NCBI RefSeq assembly: GCF_001426885.1
Contig: NZ_LMFP01000003.1
Coordinates: forward strand, 922,720-986,719
Direction: 5' to 3'
Length of the DNA: 64,000 nt
DNA from: Pelomonas sp. Root1444
Lineage (GTDB): Bacteria > Pseudomonadota > Gammaproteobacteria > Burkholderiales > Burkholderiaceae_C
The notes beneath the pieces were generated by a model that was given only the letters and a program-made list of their open reading frames with translations, was not told the DNA's origin and did no database searches. The translations under genes and the position numbers were made by a program. Each line of letters begins with the position of its first letter. Positions within the stretch are counted from its first letter, which is position 1. Positions 11,607 to 20,021 of the stretch are shown here, piece after piece.

Positions 11607-12776
11607 TCACTCCAGCAGTGCCCGTGCGAACTCGCGCGCGCTGAAGGTCTCGAGGTCTTCCAGCTTTTCGCCCACGCCGATGAAGTAGACCGGCACCGGC
11701 CGCTCGCGCGCGATGGCCGCGAGCACGCCGCCCTTGGCGGTGCCGTCGAGCTTGGTGACGATCAGGCCGGTCAAGCCCAGCGCTTCGTCGAAGGCCTTGA
11801 CCTGGTTCAGCGCGTTCTGGCCGGTGTTGCCGTCCACCACCAGCAGCACCTCGTGCGGCGCATCGGCTTGCGCCTTGGTGATGACGCGCTTGATCTTCTT
11901 CAGTTCCTCCATCAGGTGGACCTGTGTCGGCAGGCGGCCGGCGGTGTCGGCGATGACGACATCGGCGCCGCGCGCGCGGCCGGCGTTGACCGCATCGAAC
12001 GACACAGCCGCGGGGTCGCCGCCCTCCTGGCTGATGATCTCGACCTTAGCGCGATCGGCCCAGACGCCCAGTTGCTCGCGCGCCGCGGCGCGGAAGGTGT
12101 CGGCCGCGGCCAGCAGCACCTTCTGGTCAGCCTCGGCGAGATGGCGGGTCAGCTTGCCGATGCTGGTCGTCTTGCCGGCGCCGTTGACGCCCACGACCAT
12201 CATGACGGTGGGCGTGTAACGGCCCACTTCCAGGCCCTTCTCCAGCGGCTTGAGCAGTTCGCTGAGCGCGTCGATCAACAGCCCGCGCACGGCCTGCGGG
12301 TCGCTGGCCTTGGCGTCCTTGACGCGGCGCTTCAGGTCATCGAGCAGGAACTGCGTGGCCTTGACGCCGGCATCGGCCATCAGCAGCGCCTCTTCCAGTT
12401 CCTCGTAGAGGTGGTCGTCGATCTGCGTGCCGGTGAAGACGCCGGCGATGCTGCTGCCGGTCTTGCGCAAGCCGGCGTGCAGGCGCTCCAGCCAGCTCTG
12501 GCGCGGGGCGGCGGCCGGCTCCGGGGCGGGCGCCGGTGGCGGCGGGGCGATGACGGCCGGCGTCGGCGCAGGCGGCCTGGGCGCCGCGGGCTGCTGTGCG
12601 ACCGGCGTGGCCACCGGGGCGGCGACCGGTGCGGGCCTCACCACGGGTTGTGGTTCGGGCGCAGGGGGCGGAGGGGGCGGCGAACTGGCCGGCTTGGTGA
12701 CCCAGCCCTCGGGCAGCAGGATGGGTGCGTCGTCGGACGCCGGGGCCGGCGCCGTCTTCTTGAAGAAACTGAACAT
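11607..12776 (-). CDS. ftsY: Signal recognition particle receptor FtsY
   Basis: 389-residue SRP receptor. It begins MFSFFKKTAP, followed by an acidic to Pro/Ala-rich A domain (to about residue 110) and an NG GTPase domain: G1 VGVNGAGKTTSIGKL, ADTFRAAAREQL, DTAGR and TKLDGTAKGG, ending in the conserved GVGEKLEDLETFSAREFA. It docks ribosome-nascent chain complexes carrying Ffh at the inner membrane. The start at 12776 is chosen because MFSFFKK is the usual beginning; an ATG nine bases upstream (12785) is possible. A divergent glycosidase gene starts 103 bp from the second ATG. Confidence 0.96.
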   Translation of the reverse strand: MFSFFKKTAPAPASDDAPILLPEGWVTKPASSPPPPPPAPEPQPVVRPAPVAAPVATPVAQQPAAPRPPAPTPAVIAPPPPAPAPEPAAAPRQSWLERLHAGLRKTGSSIAGVFTGTQIDDHLYEELEEALLMADAGVKATQFLLDDLKRRVKDAKASDPQAVRGLLIDALSELLKPLEKGLEVGRYTPTVMMVVGVNGAGKTTSIGKLTRHLAEADQKVLLAAADTFRAAAREQLGVWADRAKVEIISQEGGDPAAVSFDAVNAGRARGADVVIADTAGRLPTQVHLMEELKKIKRVITKAQADAPHEVLLVVDGNTGQNALNQVKAFDEALGLTGLIVTKLDGTAKGGVLAAIARERPVPVYFIGVGEKLEDLETFSAREFARALLE

Positions 12777-12888
12777 GGCCGCCATTCTCGCCGGCCCTCG
12801 CGGCGGGCGCTTTCTCGCACGCGCTTGATTTTTTGGGGCGGCGAACGGGGGGACACTGATTCAGGCTCCCCGCACTCCCGGTCGCTCC

Positions 12889-15800
12889 ATGCACGCTGCT
12901 CTGCCGTTCGTCCCGCCGTCCCGGTCCGCCCTCTGGCTCGCGTCGCTGCTGGCGTGCACCGCCGTCCAGGCCCAGGACCTCCCCGGCCAGCAGGCGCCCA
13001 CCGCCGTCAGCGCGCCCGCCAAGGCGCTGGCGCCGGCGGCGAAGAGCGAGCGCACCTTCCTGATGTCGGCCTTCATGGCCACGTCGCAGAACACGCTGAG
13101 CCTGTTCAGCTCGCCGGACGGCATCAATTTCACGTCGCTGGGCTCGGAGGTCTACACACCGGCCCAGACGCTGCTGCGCGACCCGTCCATCATCCGCGCC
13201 GCCGATGGGCTGTACTACGTCGCCTACACCACCGACTGGAACGGCTCGACCTTCGGCATCGCGAAGTCGGCCGACCTGAAGAAGTGGACGCACGTGGCCG
13301 ACGTGCCGCTGACGCTGCCCGGCGCCGGCCCAAAGGTCACCAACGTCTGGGCGCCGGAATGGTTCCGCGACCGCGACGGCAGCCTGAAGCTAGTCGTGAG
13401 CCTGTCCAGGGGCGGCACCCAGGGCCCGTTCGCGGCCTACTCGGTGAAGGCGCTCGACGGCAGCTTCACGAAGTTCGCCGACCCGGTGCCCATGCAGGGG
13501 CTGGAGAACAACTACATCGACACCTTCGTCATCCAGCATGACGGCCGGTTTGTGGCGTTCACGAAGAACGAGACGACCAAGTTCATCGAGCTGGCCACCG
13601 CGCCGTCGCTGGACGGCCCCTGGACGCTGCAGAAGACCGGCGACTGGGCCGGCTGGGGCGGCCCGTCGGAGGGCCAGGCCCTCGTCCCCATCAAGTCGAG
13701 CGACGGCCGCCCTGGCTGGCGCATCTACTTCGATGACTACATGACGAAGCGCTACTGGTACTCCGACAGCTTCGACGGGCTGCAGACCTGGACGCCGAAG
13801 AAGGAGCTGGGCGGCGTGTCGGGCACGGTGCGTCACTTCACCGTCATTGCCGAGGAGACCGCGCAGCTGGAGCGCGTGACGGCCCCCAAGGCCAAGCCCA
13901 AATCGATAGCCTGGGACCGCCACTCGCTCATCATCGACGGCCGTCGCGAGATGATCTTCGCGGGCGAGTTCCACCCCTTCCGCCTGCCCTCGCCCAGCCT
14001 CTGGCGCGACGTGCTGCAGAAGATGAAGGCGTCGGGACTGAACACCGTGTCGTTCTACTTCAGCTGGGGCTACCACTCGGCCAAGCCGGGCCACTACGAC
14101 TTCACCGGCGTGCGCAACATCGAGCGCGCCATCCAGATGGCCGAAGAGGAAGGCCTGTACGTCATCGCGCGCATGGGCCCGTACGTGAACGCCGAGCTGA
14201 CGGCCGGCGGCTTCCCCGGCTGGCTGCTGCGCCAGCGCGCCGAGGCGCGCACCGACGCGGCCGAGTACCAGGCAGCGGCGGACGAGTGGATGACGCAGGT
14301 CAACGCCATCCTGGCCCGCCACCAGGCCACCAACGGCGGTGGCAACGTCATCGCCTACCAGCTGGAAAACGAGCTGTTCGCGGTGAATCCCAAGAACATC
14401 CGCCACATGCAGCGCCTCGCGGACAAGGCGCGTGCCGACGGCATCACCGTGCCGCTGTTCCACAACGCCGCTTCGCGCCTGCCGGACTGGACGCCGAAGA
14501 ACTCGACCGCGCCCTTTGCCAACCCGGGACCGACCGATCTCTACGCGTTCGACGGCTATCCCGGCGGTGTTTGCGGCGTCGATGCCCAGCCCGGCACGCC
14601 GGCCGTCGCGCCGGACTGGGGCATCTACGGGAAGAACTTTCCCAAGGTCGGCTCGCTGGCGTCGCCCAACACGCCCGGCTTCGTCGCCGAGATCGGCGCC
14701 GGCTGGTTCGACTACTGGGGCAGCAACGGCACCTACGAGTGCACGGCCCAGCGCCAGGGCCCGGGCTACCAGCGCGTGTTCTACGGCAGCAGCCTCATCA
14801 ACTCGCTGACCATCCACTCCATCTACATGGCGTTTGGCGGCACCAGCTGGGGCTGGCAGCCGGGGCCCATCGTCTACACCAGCTACGACTACGGCGCGCC
14901 GATCAGCGAAGCCCGCGTCATGCGCGACAAGGCGCTGGTGCTCAAGCAGATGGGCGGCTTCGTGCAGGCGGCCACGCCCGTGCTGGCGCAGATGGACAAG
15001 GGCGAGGTGCTCGAGAGCGGCAATGCCAAGGTCAGGCTCTATCACAACGTCAACAAGGCGCTGGGCAGCCACGTGCTGCTCGCCCAGCACAACCATCTGT
15101 CGGGCAGCGAGGCATTCGGCTTCAAGCTGCAGACGCGCGACGGCACGTACCAGATTCCGCAGGCCGGCAAGCTGACGTTGACGGGCCAGGACGCGAAGAT
15201 GCTGCTGGCCAGCTACGCGCTGGAGCGCCAGCACCTGGTCTACAGCACCAGCGAACTGCAGGCGCAGTTGCAGCAGGGTGCGCGCGACGTGGTCCTGCTC
15301 TACGGCCGCAACGGCGACGACGGCGAGACCGTGCTGCGCTATGCGACCAAGCCGACGGTGAAGTTCCTGCGCGGCCAGGCCCAGGTGAACTGGGACGCGA
15401 AGCACGGCGACCTGCGGCTGAACTATGCCCACCAAGGCCTGATCGAAGTGCTGATCAGCGGCGGCGGCCGCGCGCCGCTGTTGCTGCTGCTGGCCGACGA
15501 GAAGACCGGCTGGGAGTTCTGGCGCCTGCAGGCCGGCGACCAGCCGGCGTTGGTGCGCAGCCCGGCGCTCGTCCGCACGGCGGTCGTCAACGGCAAGACG
15601 CTGCAACTGACCGGCGACACCACCGCGCCCAGCACGCTGCGAGCCTGGGCACCGGACGGGATCACGTCGCTGAGCTTCAACGGCCGGCCCGTCGCCAGCA
15701 GCGCCCAGGACTTCAGCCTCGTGGCACGCGCCACGCTGGCCGGCCCCGATGCCGTCAAGCTGCCCGACCTGATGCAGGGCACGTGGACGCGCCGCTTCGA

Positions 15801-16812
15801 CTCGCTGGAAGCCGACCCCCGGTTCGACGACAGCGCCTGGCGCAAGGCCGACGCGGGCGCCTCGGCCGCCAACGTCTACACCGCGCCCGACAAGGGCCAG
15901 CCGGTGCTGGCGATGAGCGACTATGGCTTTCACCACGGCGACGTCTGGTACCGCGGCCGCTTCACGACGACGGCAGCCACCAAGCCGCTGCAGCTCGAAC
16001 TCTTCTTCGGCGGCGGCGGCGCTGGTCAGATCCAGGTCTGGCTGGACGGCAAGTTCCTCGGCCAGCAGGAGCACGACACCGGCCGCCCCTTCCCCGAGAC
16101 GACCGACACCTTCAAGCAGTTGCTGCAAGGCTTGCCCGCAGGCGAGCATGTGCTGGCCGTCGTCGTGCGCAACAACTCGCACAACTGGGACCTGTTCGCC
16201 GACGACGCGCACAAGGAGGCGCGCGGCCTGATCGCCGCGTCCATCACGCCCAAGGGCGGCCCGCGCTTCGGCACGCCCATCGCCTGGAAGATCCAGGGCA
16301 ACAAGGGCGGCGAGGACATCGCCGACCTCGTGCGTGGCCCGATGAACAGCGGCGGCCTGCACGGTGAGCGCATGGGCTGGCACCTGCCCGCCGATCCCGC
16401 CAAGCCCCAGGCCGGCTGGGACGCGACGACCGTGGGCGCCGCCCCACCCGCGCCCGGCACGTACTGGCTGCGCACGAACTTCAAGCTGGACCTGCCGCGA
16501 GGCCATGACGTGCAGCTGGGCCTGGCTTTCGGCGACACGACCAAGCCGCGCTCCGAGGTGGAGAACCGCGCGCTGATCTTCGTCAACGGCTGGAACATGG
16601 GCCAGTTCATCGCCCACATCGGCCCGCAGCGCGTCTTTGTGCTGCCACCGGGCATCCTGAACCCGAACGGCGAGAACACGCTGACACTGGCCGTCACCAC
16701 CGACGGCGCCGCCGCCAACGCGCTGGAAGCCGTGCGCCTGGTGCCGCTGGCCGTCGCCCGCGGCGGCGTGCCGCTGGAGCCGGTGCCGCAACCTCGCAAC
16801 CTGCAGCGCTGA
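12889..16812 (+). CDS. GH43-GH35 fusion: two-domain secreted arabinosidase/beta-galactosidase
   Basis: 1,307-residue secreted protein. Signal peptide about 1-29 (cut after VQA). Residues about 50-330 form a five-bladed propeller of the GH43 clan (LLRDPSIIRA, VWAPEW, GPSEGQAL carry the likely acidic residues). Residues about 343-690 are a GH35 beta-galactosidase barrel: QLENEL with acid/base Glu495 and VAEIGAGWF with nucleophile Glu601. The remaining 600 residues hold beta-sandwich domains, ending with the ALIFVNGWNMGQF segment typical of GH35 C-terminal jelly rolls. GH43 and GH35 enzymes normally occur as separate proteins; here one uninterrupted frame joins them, suited to removing arabinose and galactose from RG-I side chains. 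First gene of the + strand pectin block; GH105 follows after 19 bp. No clear Shine-Dalgarno. Confidence 0.88.
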   Translation: MHAALPFVPPSRSALWLASLLACTAVQAQDLPGQQAPTAVSAPAKALAPAAKSERTFLMSAFMATSQNTLSLFSSPDGINFTSLGSEVYTPAQTLLRDPSIIRAADGLYYVAYTTDWNGSTFGIAKSADLKKWTHVADVPLTLPGAGPKVTNVWAPEWFRDRDGSLKLVVSLSRGGTQGPFAAYSVKALDGSFTKFADPVPMQGLENNYIDTFVIQHDGRFVAFTKNETTKFIELATAPSLDGPWTLQKTGDWAGWGGPSEGQALVPIKSSDGRPGWRIYFDDYMTKRYWYSDSFDGLQTWTPKKELGGVSGTVRHFTVIAEETAQLERVTAPKAKPKSIAWDRHSLIIDGRREMIFAGEFHPFRLPSPSLWRDVLQKMKASGLNTVSFYFSWGYHSAKPGHYDFTGVRNIERAIQMAEEEGLYVIARMGPYVNAELTAGGFPGWLLRQRAEARTDAAEYQAAADEWMTQVNAILARHQATNGGGNVIAYQLENELFAVNPKNIRHMQRLADKARADGITVPLFHNAASRLPDWTPKNSTAPFANPGPTDLYAFDGYPGGVCGVDAQPGTPAVAPDWGIYGKNFPKVGSLASPNTPGFVAEIGAGWFDYWGSNGTYECTAQRQGPGYQRVFYGSSLINSLTIHSIYMAFGGTSWGWQPGPIVYTSYDYGAPISEARVMRDKALVLKQMGGFVQAATPVLAQMDKGEVLESGNAKVRLYHNVNKALGSHVLLAQHNHLSGSEAFGFKLQTRDGTYQIPQAGKLTLTGQDAKMLLASYALERQHLVYSTSELQAQLQQGARDVVLLYGRNGDDGETVLRYATKPTVKFLRGQAQVNWDAKHGDLRLNYAHQGLIEVLISGGGRAPLLLLLADEKTGWEFWRLQAGDQPALVRSPALVRTAVVNGKTLQLTGDTTAPSTLRAWAPDGITSLSFNGRPVASSAQDFSLVARATLAGPDAVKLPDLMQGTWTRRFDSLEADPRFDDSAWRKADAGASAANVYTAPDKGQPVLAMSDYGFHHGDVWYRGRFTTTAATKPLQLELFFGGGGAGQIQVWLDGKFLGQQEHDTGRPFPETTDTFKQLLQGLPAGEHVLAVVVRNNSHNWDLFADDAHKEARGLIAASITPKGGPRFGTPIAWKIQGNKGGEDIADLVRGPMNSGGLHGERMGWHLPADPAKPQAGWDATTVGAAPPAPGTYWLRTNFKLDLPRGHDVQLGLAFGDTTKPRSEVENRALIFVNGWNMGQFIAHIGPQRVFVLPPGILNPNGENTLTLAVTTDGAAANALEAVRLVPLAVARGGVPLEPVPQPRNLQR

Positions 16813-16831
16813 ATGCCAAAGAGAGACACCC

Positions 16832-17995
16832 ATGTCCAACCAGATCCTCAAGCCCGTCGACTCTTCCAAGATCCATCCGCTGCTGGCCCACCACACGGCC
16901 CACCTCGGCGCGGACCGCGACGACATCCGTGGCGCCATAGCCCGTCTCATCGATAACCTGATCAACATCGAGGACAAGGCCGGCAAGTTCCTGCTGCGCC
17001 TGGACGACGGCCGCGTGCTGGACACCAAGGGCTGGAACGGCTTCGAGTGGACGCACGGCGTGGGCCTGTACGGCGTCTACAAGGTCTGGGAGCTGACCGG
17101 CGACCCCAAGGCCTGGGACATCATGGCCCACTGGTTCGAGGCGCGCTTTGCGGAAGGCATGCCCAGCCGCAACATCAACACGGTGGCGCCCTTCCTGACG
17201 CTGGCCTATTTGTTCGACCGCACCGGCGACCGCCGCTACCTGCCCTACATCGACCGCTGGGCCGAGTGGGTCTACCACGACCTGCCGCGCACCGAGGAGG
17301 GCGGCTTCCAGCACATCGTCTACAACAGCGTGAACCACCAGCAGCTGTGGGACGACACGTTGATGATGTCGGTGCTGCCGCTGGCCAAGTTCGGGCTGTT
17401 GCTGGGACGCCCGCATTACGTGGAAGAGGCCAAGCGGCAGTTCCTGGTTCACATCAAGTACCTGGCCGATCGCAAGACGGGCCTGTGGTTCCACGGCTGG
17501 ACGTTCGAAGGGCGGCACAACTTCGCCAACGCGCTGTGGGCGCGAGGGAACTCGTGGGTCACCATCGTCATCCCCGAGTTCATCGAGCTGTTGAACCTGC
17601 CCGAGGGTGATGCGTTCCGCCAGTTCCTGGTGTCGACGCTGGAGGCGCAGGTGAAGGCGCTGGCCCAGTTCCAGTCGCCGTCGGGGCTGTGGCCGACGCT
17701 GCTGGACGACCCGACTTCGTATGACGAGGCGGCGGCTTCGGCGGGCTTTGCGTACGGCATCCTGAAGGCGGTGCGCAAGGGCTATATCTCTCGGGATTAC
17801 GAAGCGTTTGGCGTGAAGGCGGCACTGGCGGTGCGCAAGCACATCAACGACGCCGGGGAGTTGACGCAGGTGAGCTTCGGCACGCCGGTGTTCAACACGC
17901 TGCAGGAATACAAGGACATTCCGCTGACGTCGATGCCGTTTGGGCAGGCGATGGCGTTGTTGGCGATGGGCGAGTTGTTGGTTCGCTTCATCTGA
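16832..17995 (+). CDS. Unsaturated rhamnogalacturonyl hydrolase, GH105
   Basis: 387-residue protein without a signal peptide, so probably cytoplasmic. It is an alpha/alpha-barrel protein of the GH88/GH105 group (YteR/RhiN type), which hydrates the 4,5-unsaturated galacturonate at the end of lyase products and releases it from rhamnose. The conserved catalytic-loop motif is LWDDTLMM with Asp174/Asp175; other family signatures are GFEWTHGVGLYG and FHGWTFEGRHNFANALWARGN. It follows the GH43-GH35 gene by 19 bp, with AGAGAG before the ATG. Its substrate would be produced by the PL4, PL11 and PL26-like enzymes of this locus and imported by the symporter encoded next. Confidence 0.92.
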   Translation: MSNQILKPVDSSKIHPLLAHHTAHLGADRDDIRGAIARLIDNLINIEDKAGKFLLRLDDGRVLDTKGWNGFEWTHGVGLYGVYKVWELTGDPKAWDIMAHWFEARFAEGMPSRNINTVAPFLTLAYLFDRTGDRRYLPYIDRWAEWVYHDLPRTEEGGFQHIVYNSVNHQQLWDDTLMMSVLPLAKFGLLLGRPHYVEEAKRQFLVHIKYLADRKTGLWFHGWTFEGRHNFANALWARGNSWVTIVIPEFIELLNLPEGDAFRQFLVSTLEAQVKALAQFQSPSGLWPTLLDDPTSYDEAAASAGFAYGILKAVRKGYISRDYEAFGVKAALAVRKHINDAGELTQVSFGTPVFNTLQEYKDIPLTSMPFGQAMALLAMGELLVRFI

Positions 17996-18059
17996 TCGCC
18001 ATGCGGTACGGCGGGTTAATGGCCAGGCCCGGCCGGGATTTAGCGAAACCTTCGGTTTT

Positions 18060-18309
18060 CGTCCCGGCGGCCGACTCACTTTCTTGGGCGCCCAAGAAAG
18101 TAAGCAAAGAAACCGCCCCCGTTCCGTCGCCCCTTCGCTTCGCTGCGGGGTCCCCTGCGATGCTCGGAACCCGGAGCCCCGCGGGCTTGAAGTCCGAGCA
18201 CCGCAGGGCAGCCCGCTGCGCAGCGAAGGGCCGGGCGGTTCGGGGGCGACTTTTTGCCTTCTTTTTGGTCGCTCAAAAAGAAGGTCGCCCGCCTGGGCGA
18301 CGTCCCGGC
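18060..18309. repeat. Double-arm palindromic element flanked by 9-bp direct repeats
   Basis: The 370-bp gap between GH105 and the transporter gene is occupied by a large imperfect palindrome. The left arm holds a 24-bp perfect palindrome (18078-18101, half-site ACTTTCTTGGGC); the right arm holds an 11-bp stem with a 6-base loop (18257-18284, CCTTCTTTTTG). Between them the arms are inverted copies of each other (for example CTTCGCTGCG against CGCAGCGAAG; CTGCGATGCTCGG against CCGAGCACCGCAG). CGTCCCGGC occurs at both ends (18060-18068 and 18301-18309). This looks like a REP- or MITE-like repeat; frames through it are not genes. It may also act as a transcription terminator or mRNA stabiliser. 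Confidence 0.65.
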
Positions 18310-18365
18310 ATGGGCCTCCCCACAAAGCAAGTGTTTCCAAGACACGCGCGCTTCGAGCAAGAGAC

Positions 18366-20021
18366 ATGAATCCCCCTCGCAACCTCCACCCCGCCGCCAA
18401 AGAACCCACCTGGATCAACTACTGGGGCTGGGGCAGCGGCGACATGCTCGGTGCCGGTGCGCAAGCCGTCATCACCGGCTGGCTGTTCTATTTCTTCACC
18501 ACCTTCTGCGGCCTCTCCGCCGTCGATGCAGGCCTGATCCTCGGCCTCCCCAGATTGCTGGAAGCCATCACCTGCCCCCTCATCGGCTACGTTTCCGACA
18601 ACCTGCGCCACACCTGGGTCGGCCGCAAGATCGGCCGGCGCAAGCTGTTCCTGCTGATCACCATCCCGCTGCTGCCCAGCTTCGCGCTGATCTTCCGCAC
18701 TGGCCACACCTTCACCTACTACCTGCTCGCCTTCATCTTCTTCGAGCTGCTGTACACGATGTTTCTCATCCCCTGGGAAACGCTGGCGGCGGAGATGACC
18801 AAGGACTACAAGGCCAAGGCCAAGTTCGCAGGCGCGCGCATGATCGTCGCGCAAAGCTCGGCCATCCTCGCCTCCTACCTGCCCACGCTGCTCATCAGCC
18901 AGTTCGGCGGCAAGGACTCGCCGGACACCTTCTTCTGGATGGCCGCCATCTTCGGCTGCATCTTCTCGGTGGTCGTCACCATCGTCGTGCTGACCACCTG
19001 GGAGCGCCCCTATGGCACGCGCGAACAGGCCGTCATGTCGCAGACCTACGGCGGCTTCAACCTGAAGGCAGCGCTGCTCATCCCCGTCAAGATGTTCCGC
19101 GACCTGTTCTCCACGCTGAAGATCCGCGCCTTCCGCCAGCACCTGTCCATCTACCTGGGCGGCTACCTGTCGCAGGACATCTTCAACAGCGCCTTCGCCT
19201 TCTTCGTCGCGACCGTGCTGATGGGCGCCACGCTCGTCATCTCGCAGCTGATGACGGTCATGTATGTGGCCCAGCTGATCTCGGTGATGGTGGCCATCCA
19301 GATCGTCATCCGCACCGGGCCCGTGCTGGCGTACCGGCTGGCCGGCTCGCTGTTCGCTGCCGCGTTGCTGCTGTACCTGGGCTTCTACCTGGCGCGGCCC
19401 GAGGGCTTCGCCGAGAGCTTCAACGCGCTGGGCACCAACCTCTTCGGCGCGCTGAACCCGGCCAGTCCCGGCTTCTCGCTCAGCCTGGTGTTCTGGATCT
19501 TCGTGCCCATCGTGCTGGCGGGCCTGGGCCGCGGCACGCTGAACTTCGTGCCCTGGTCGGTCTACAACTACCTGCCCGACGTCGACGAGGCCGTCACCGG
19601 CCAGCGCCGCGAGGGCATCTTCGCCGGCGTCATGACGCTGGTGCGCAAGCTGGCCCAGAGCGCGGCCATCATGGCCAGCGGCTGGATCATCGACCTGGGC
19701 GGCTACGTCAAGACCAAGCCCGGCGAGGTCGTCGTGCAGACCCCCGAGGCCATCCAGACCGTCACGCTGCTGATGGTCGGCGGCCCGCTGCTGATGCTGC
19801 TGCTGGGCGCGCTGGCCTCGTGGAAGTTCCGCCTCAATGCCAGCACGCATGCGGTGCTGGTGCACGAGGTCGAGCGCCTGCGCAACGGCGCCACCGAAGC
19901 CGAGAGCGACGAGAACCGCCGCATCGTCGAAGACCTGACCGGCTGGCCTTACGACCGCCTGTGGGGCCGCGGCAGCGGTCACGCCGACTCCTCGCTGCAA
20001 CCCCTGCAAGCCCGCCCATGA
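18366..20021 (+). CDS. GPH-family (MelB-like) sugar:cation symporter, MFS fold
   Basis: 551-residue inner membrane transporter with about twelve membrane spans. The glycoside-pentoside-hexuronide signature is visible: DMLGAGAQAVITGW early, LIGYVSDNLRHTWVGRKIGRRK in the first cytoplasmic loop, and ELLYTMFLIPWETLAAEMTKDY. Such carriers import oligosaccharides or glycosides with H+ or Na+. Context between GH105 and an RG exolyase suggests unsaturated rhamnogalacturonan disaccharide or oligomer uptake. The ATG at 18366 is used because MNPPRN... leads into the family start; earlier ATGs lie in the palindromic element. The stop overlaps the next gene (ATGA). Confidence 0.9.
   Translation: MNPPRNLHPAAKEPTWINYWGWGSGDMLGAGAQAVITGWLFYFFTTFCGLSAVDAGLILGLPRLLEAITCPLIGYVSDNLRHTWVGRKIGRRKLFLLITIPLLPSFALIFRTGHTFTYYLLAFIFFELLYTMFLIPWETLAAEMTKDYKAKAKFAGARMIVAQSSAILASYLPTLLISQFGGKDSPDTFFWMAAIFGCIFSVVVTIVVLTTWERPYGTREQAVMSQTYGGFNLKAALLIPVKMFRDLFSTLKIRAFRQHLSIYLGGYLSQDIFNSAFAFFVATVLMGATLVISQLMTVMYVAQLISVMVAIQIVIRTGPVLAYRLAGSLFAAALLLYLGFYLARPEGFAESFNALGTNLFGALNPASPGFSLSLVFWIFVPIVLAGLGRGTLNFVPWSVYNYLPDVDEAVTGQRREGIFAGVMTLVRKLAQSAAIMASGWIIDLGGYVKTKPGEVVVQTPEAIQTVTLLMVGGPLLMLLLGALASWKFRLNASTHAVLVHEVERLRNGATEAESDENRRIVEDLTGWPYDRLWGRGSGHADSSLQPLQARP

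Noticed and set aside
13390-17028. Open frame of 1,212 codons on the minus strand
   Set aside because: Antisense to the GH43-GH35 gene, no domain motif, biased composition.
18001-18369. Several short frames between GH105 and the transporter
   Set aside because: They lie in the palindromic element and simply translate its inverted arms.
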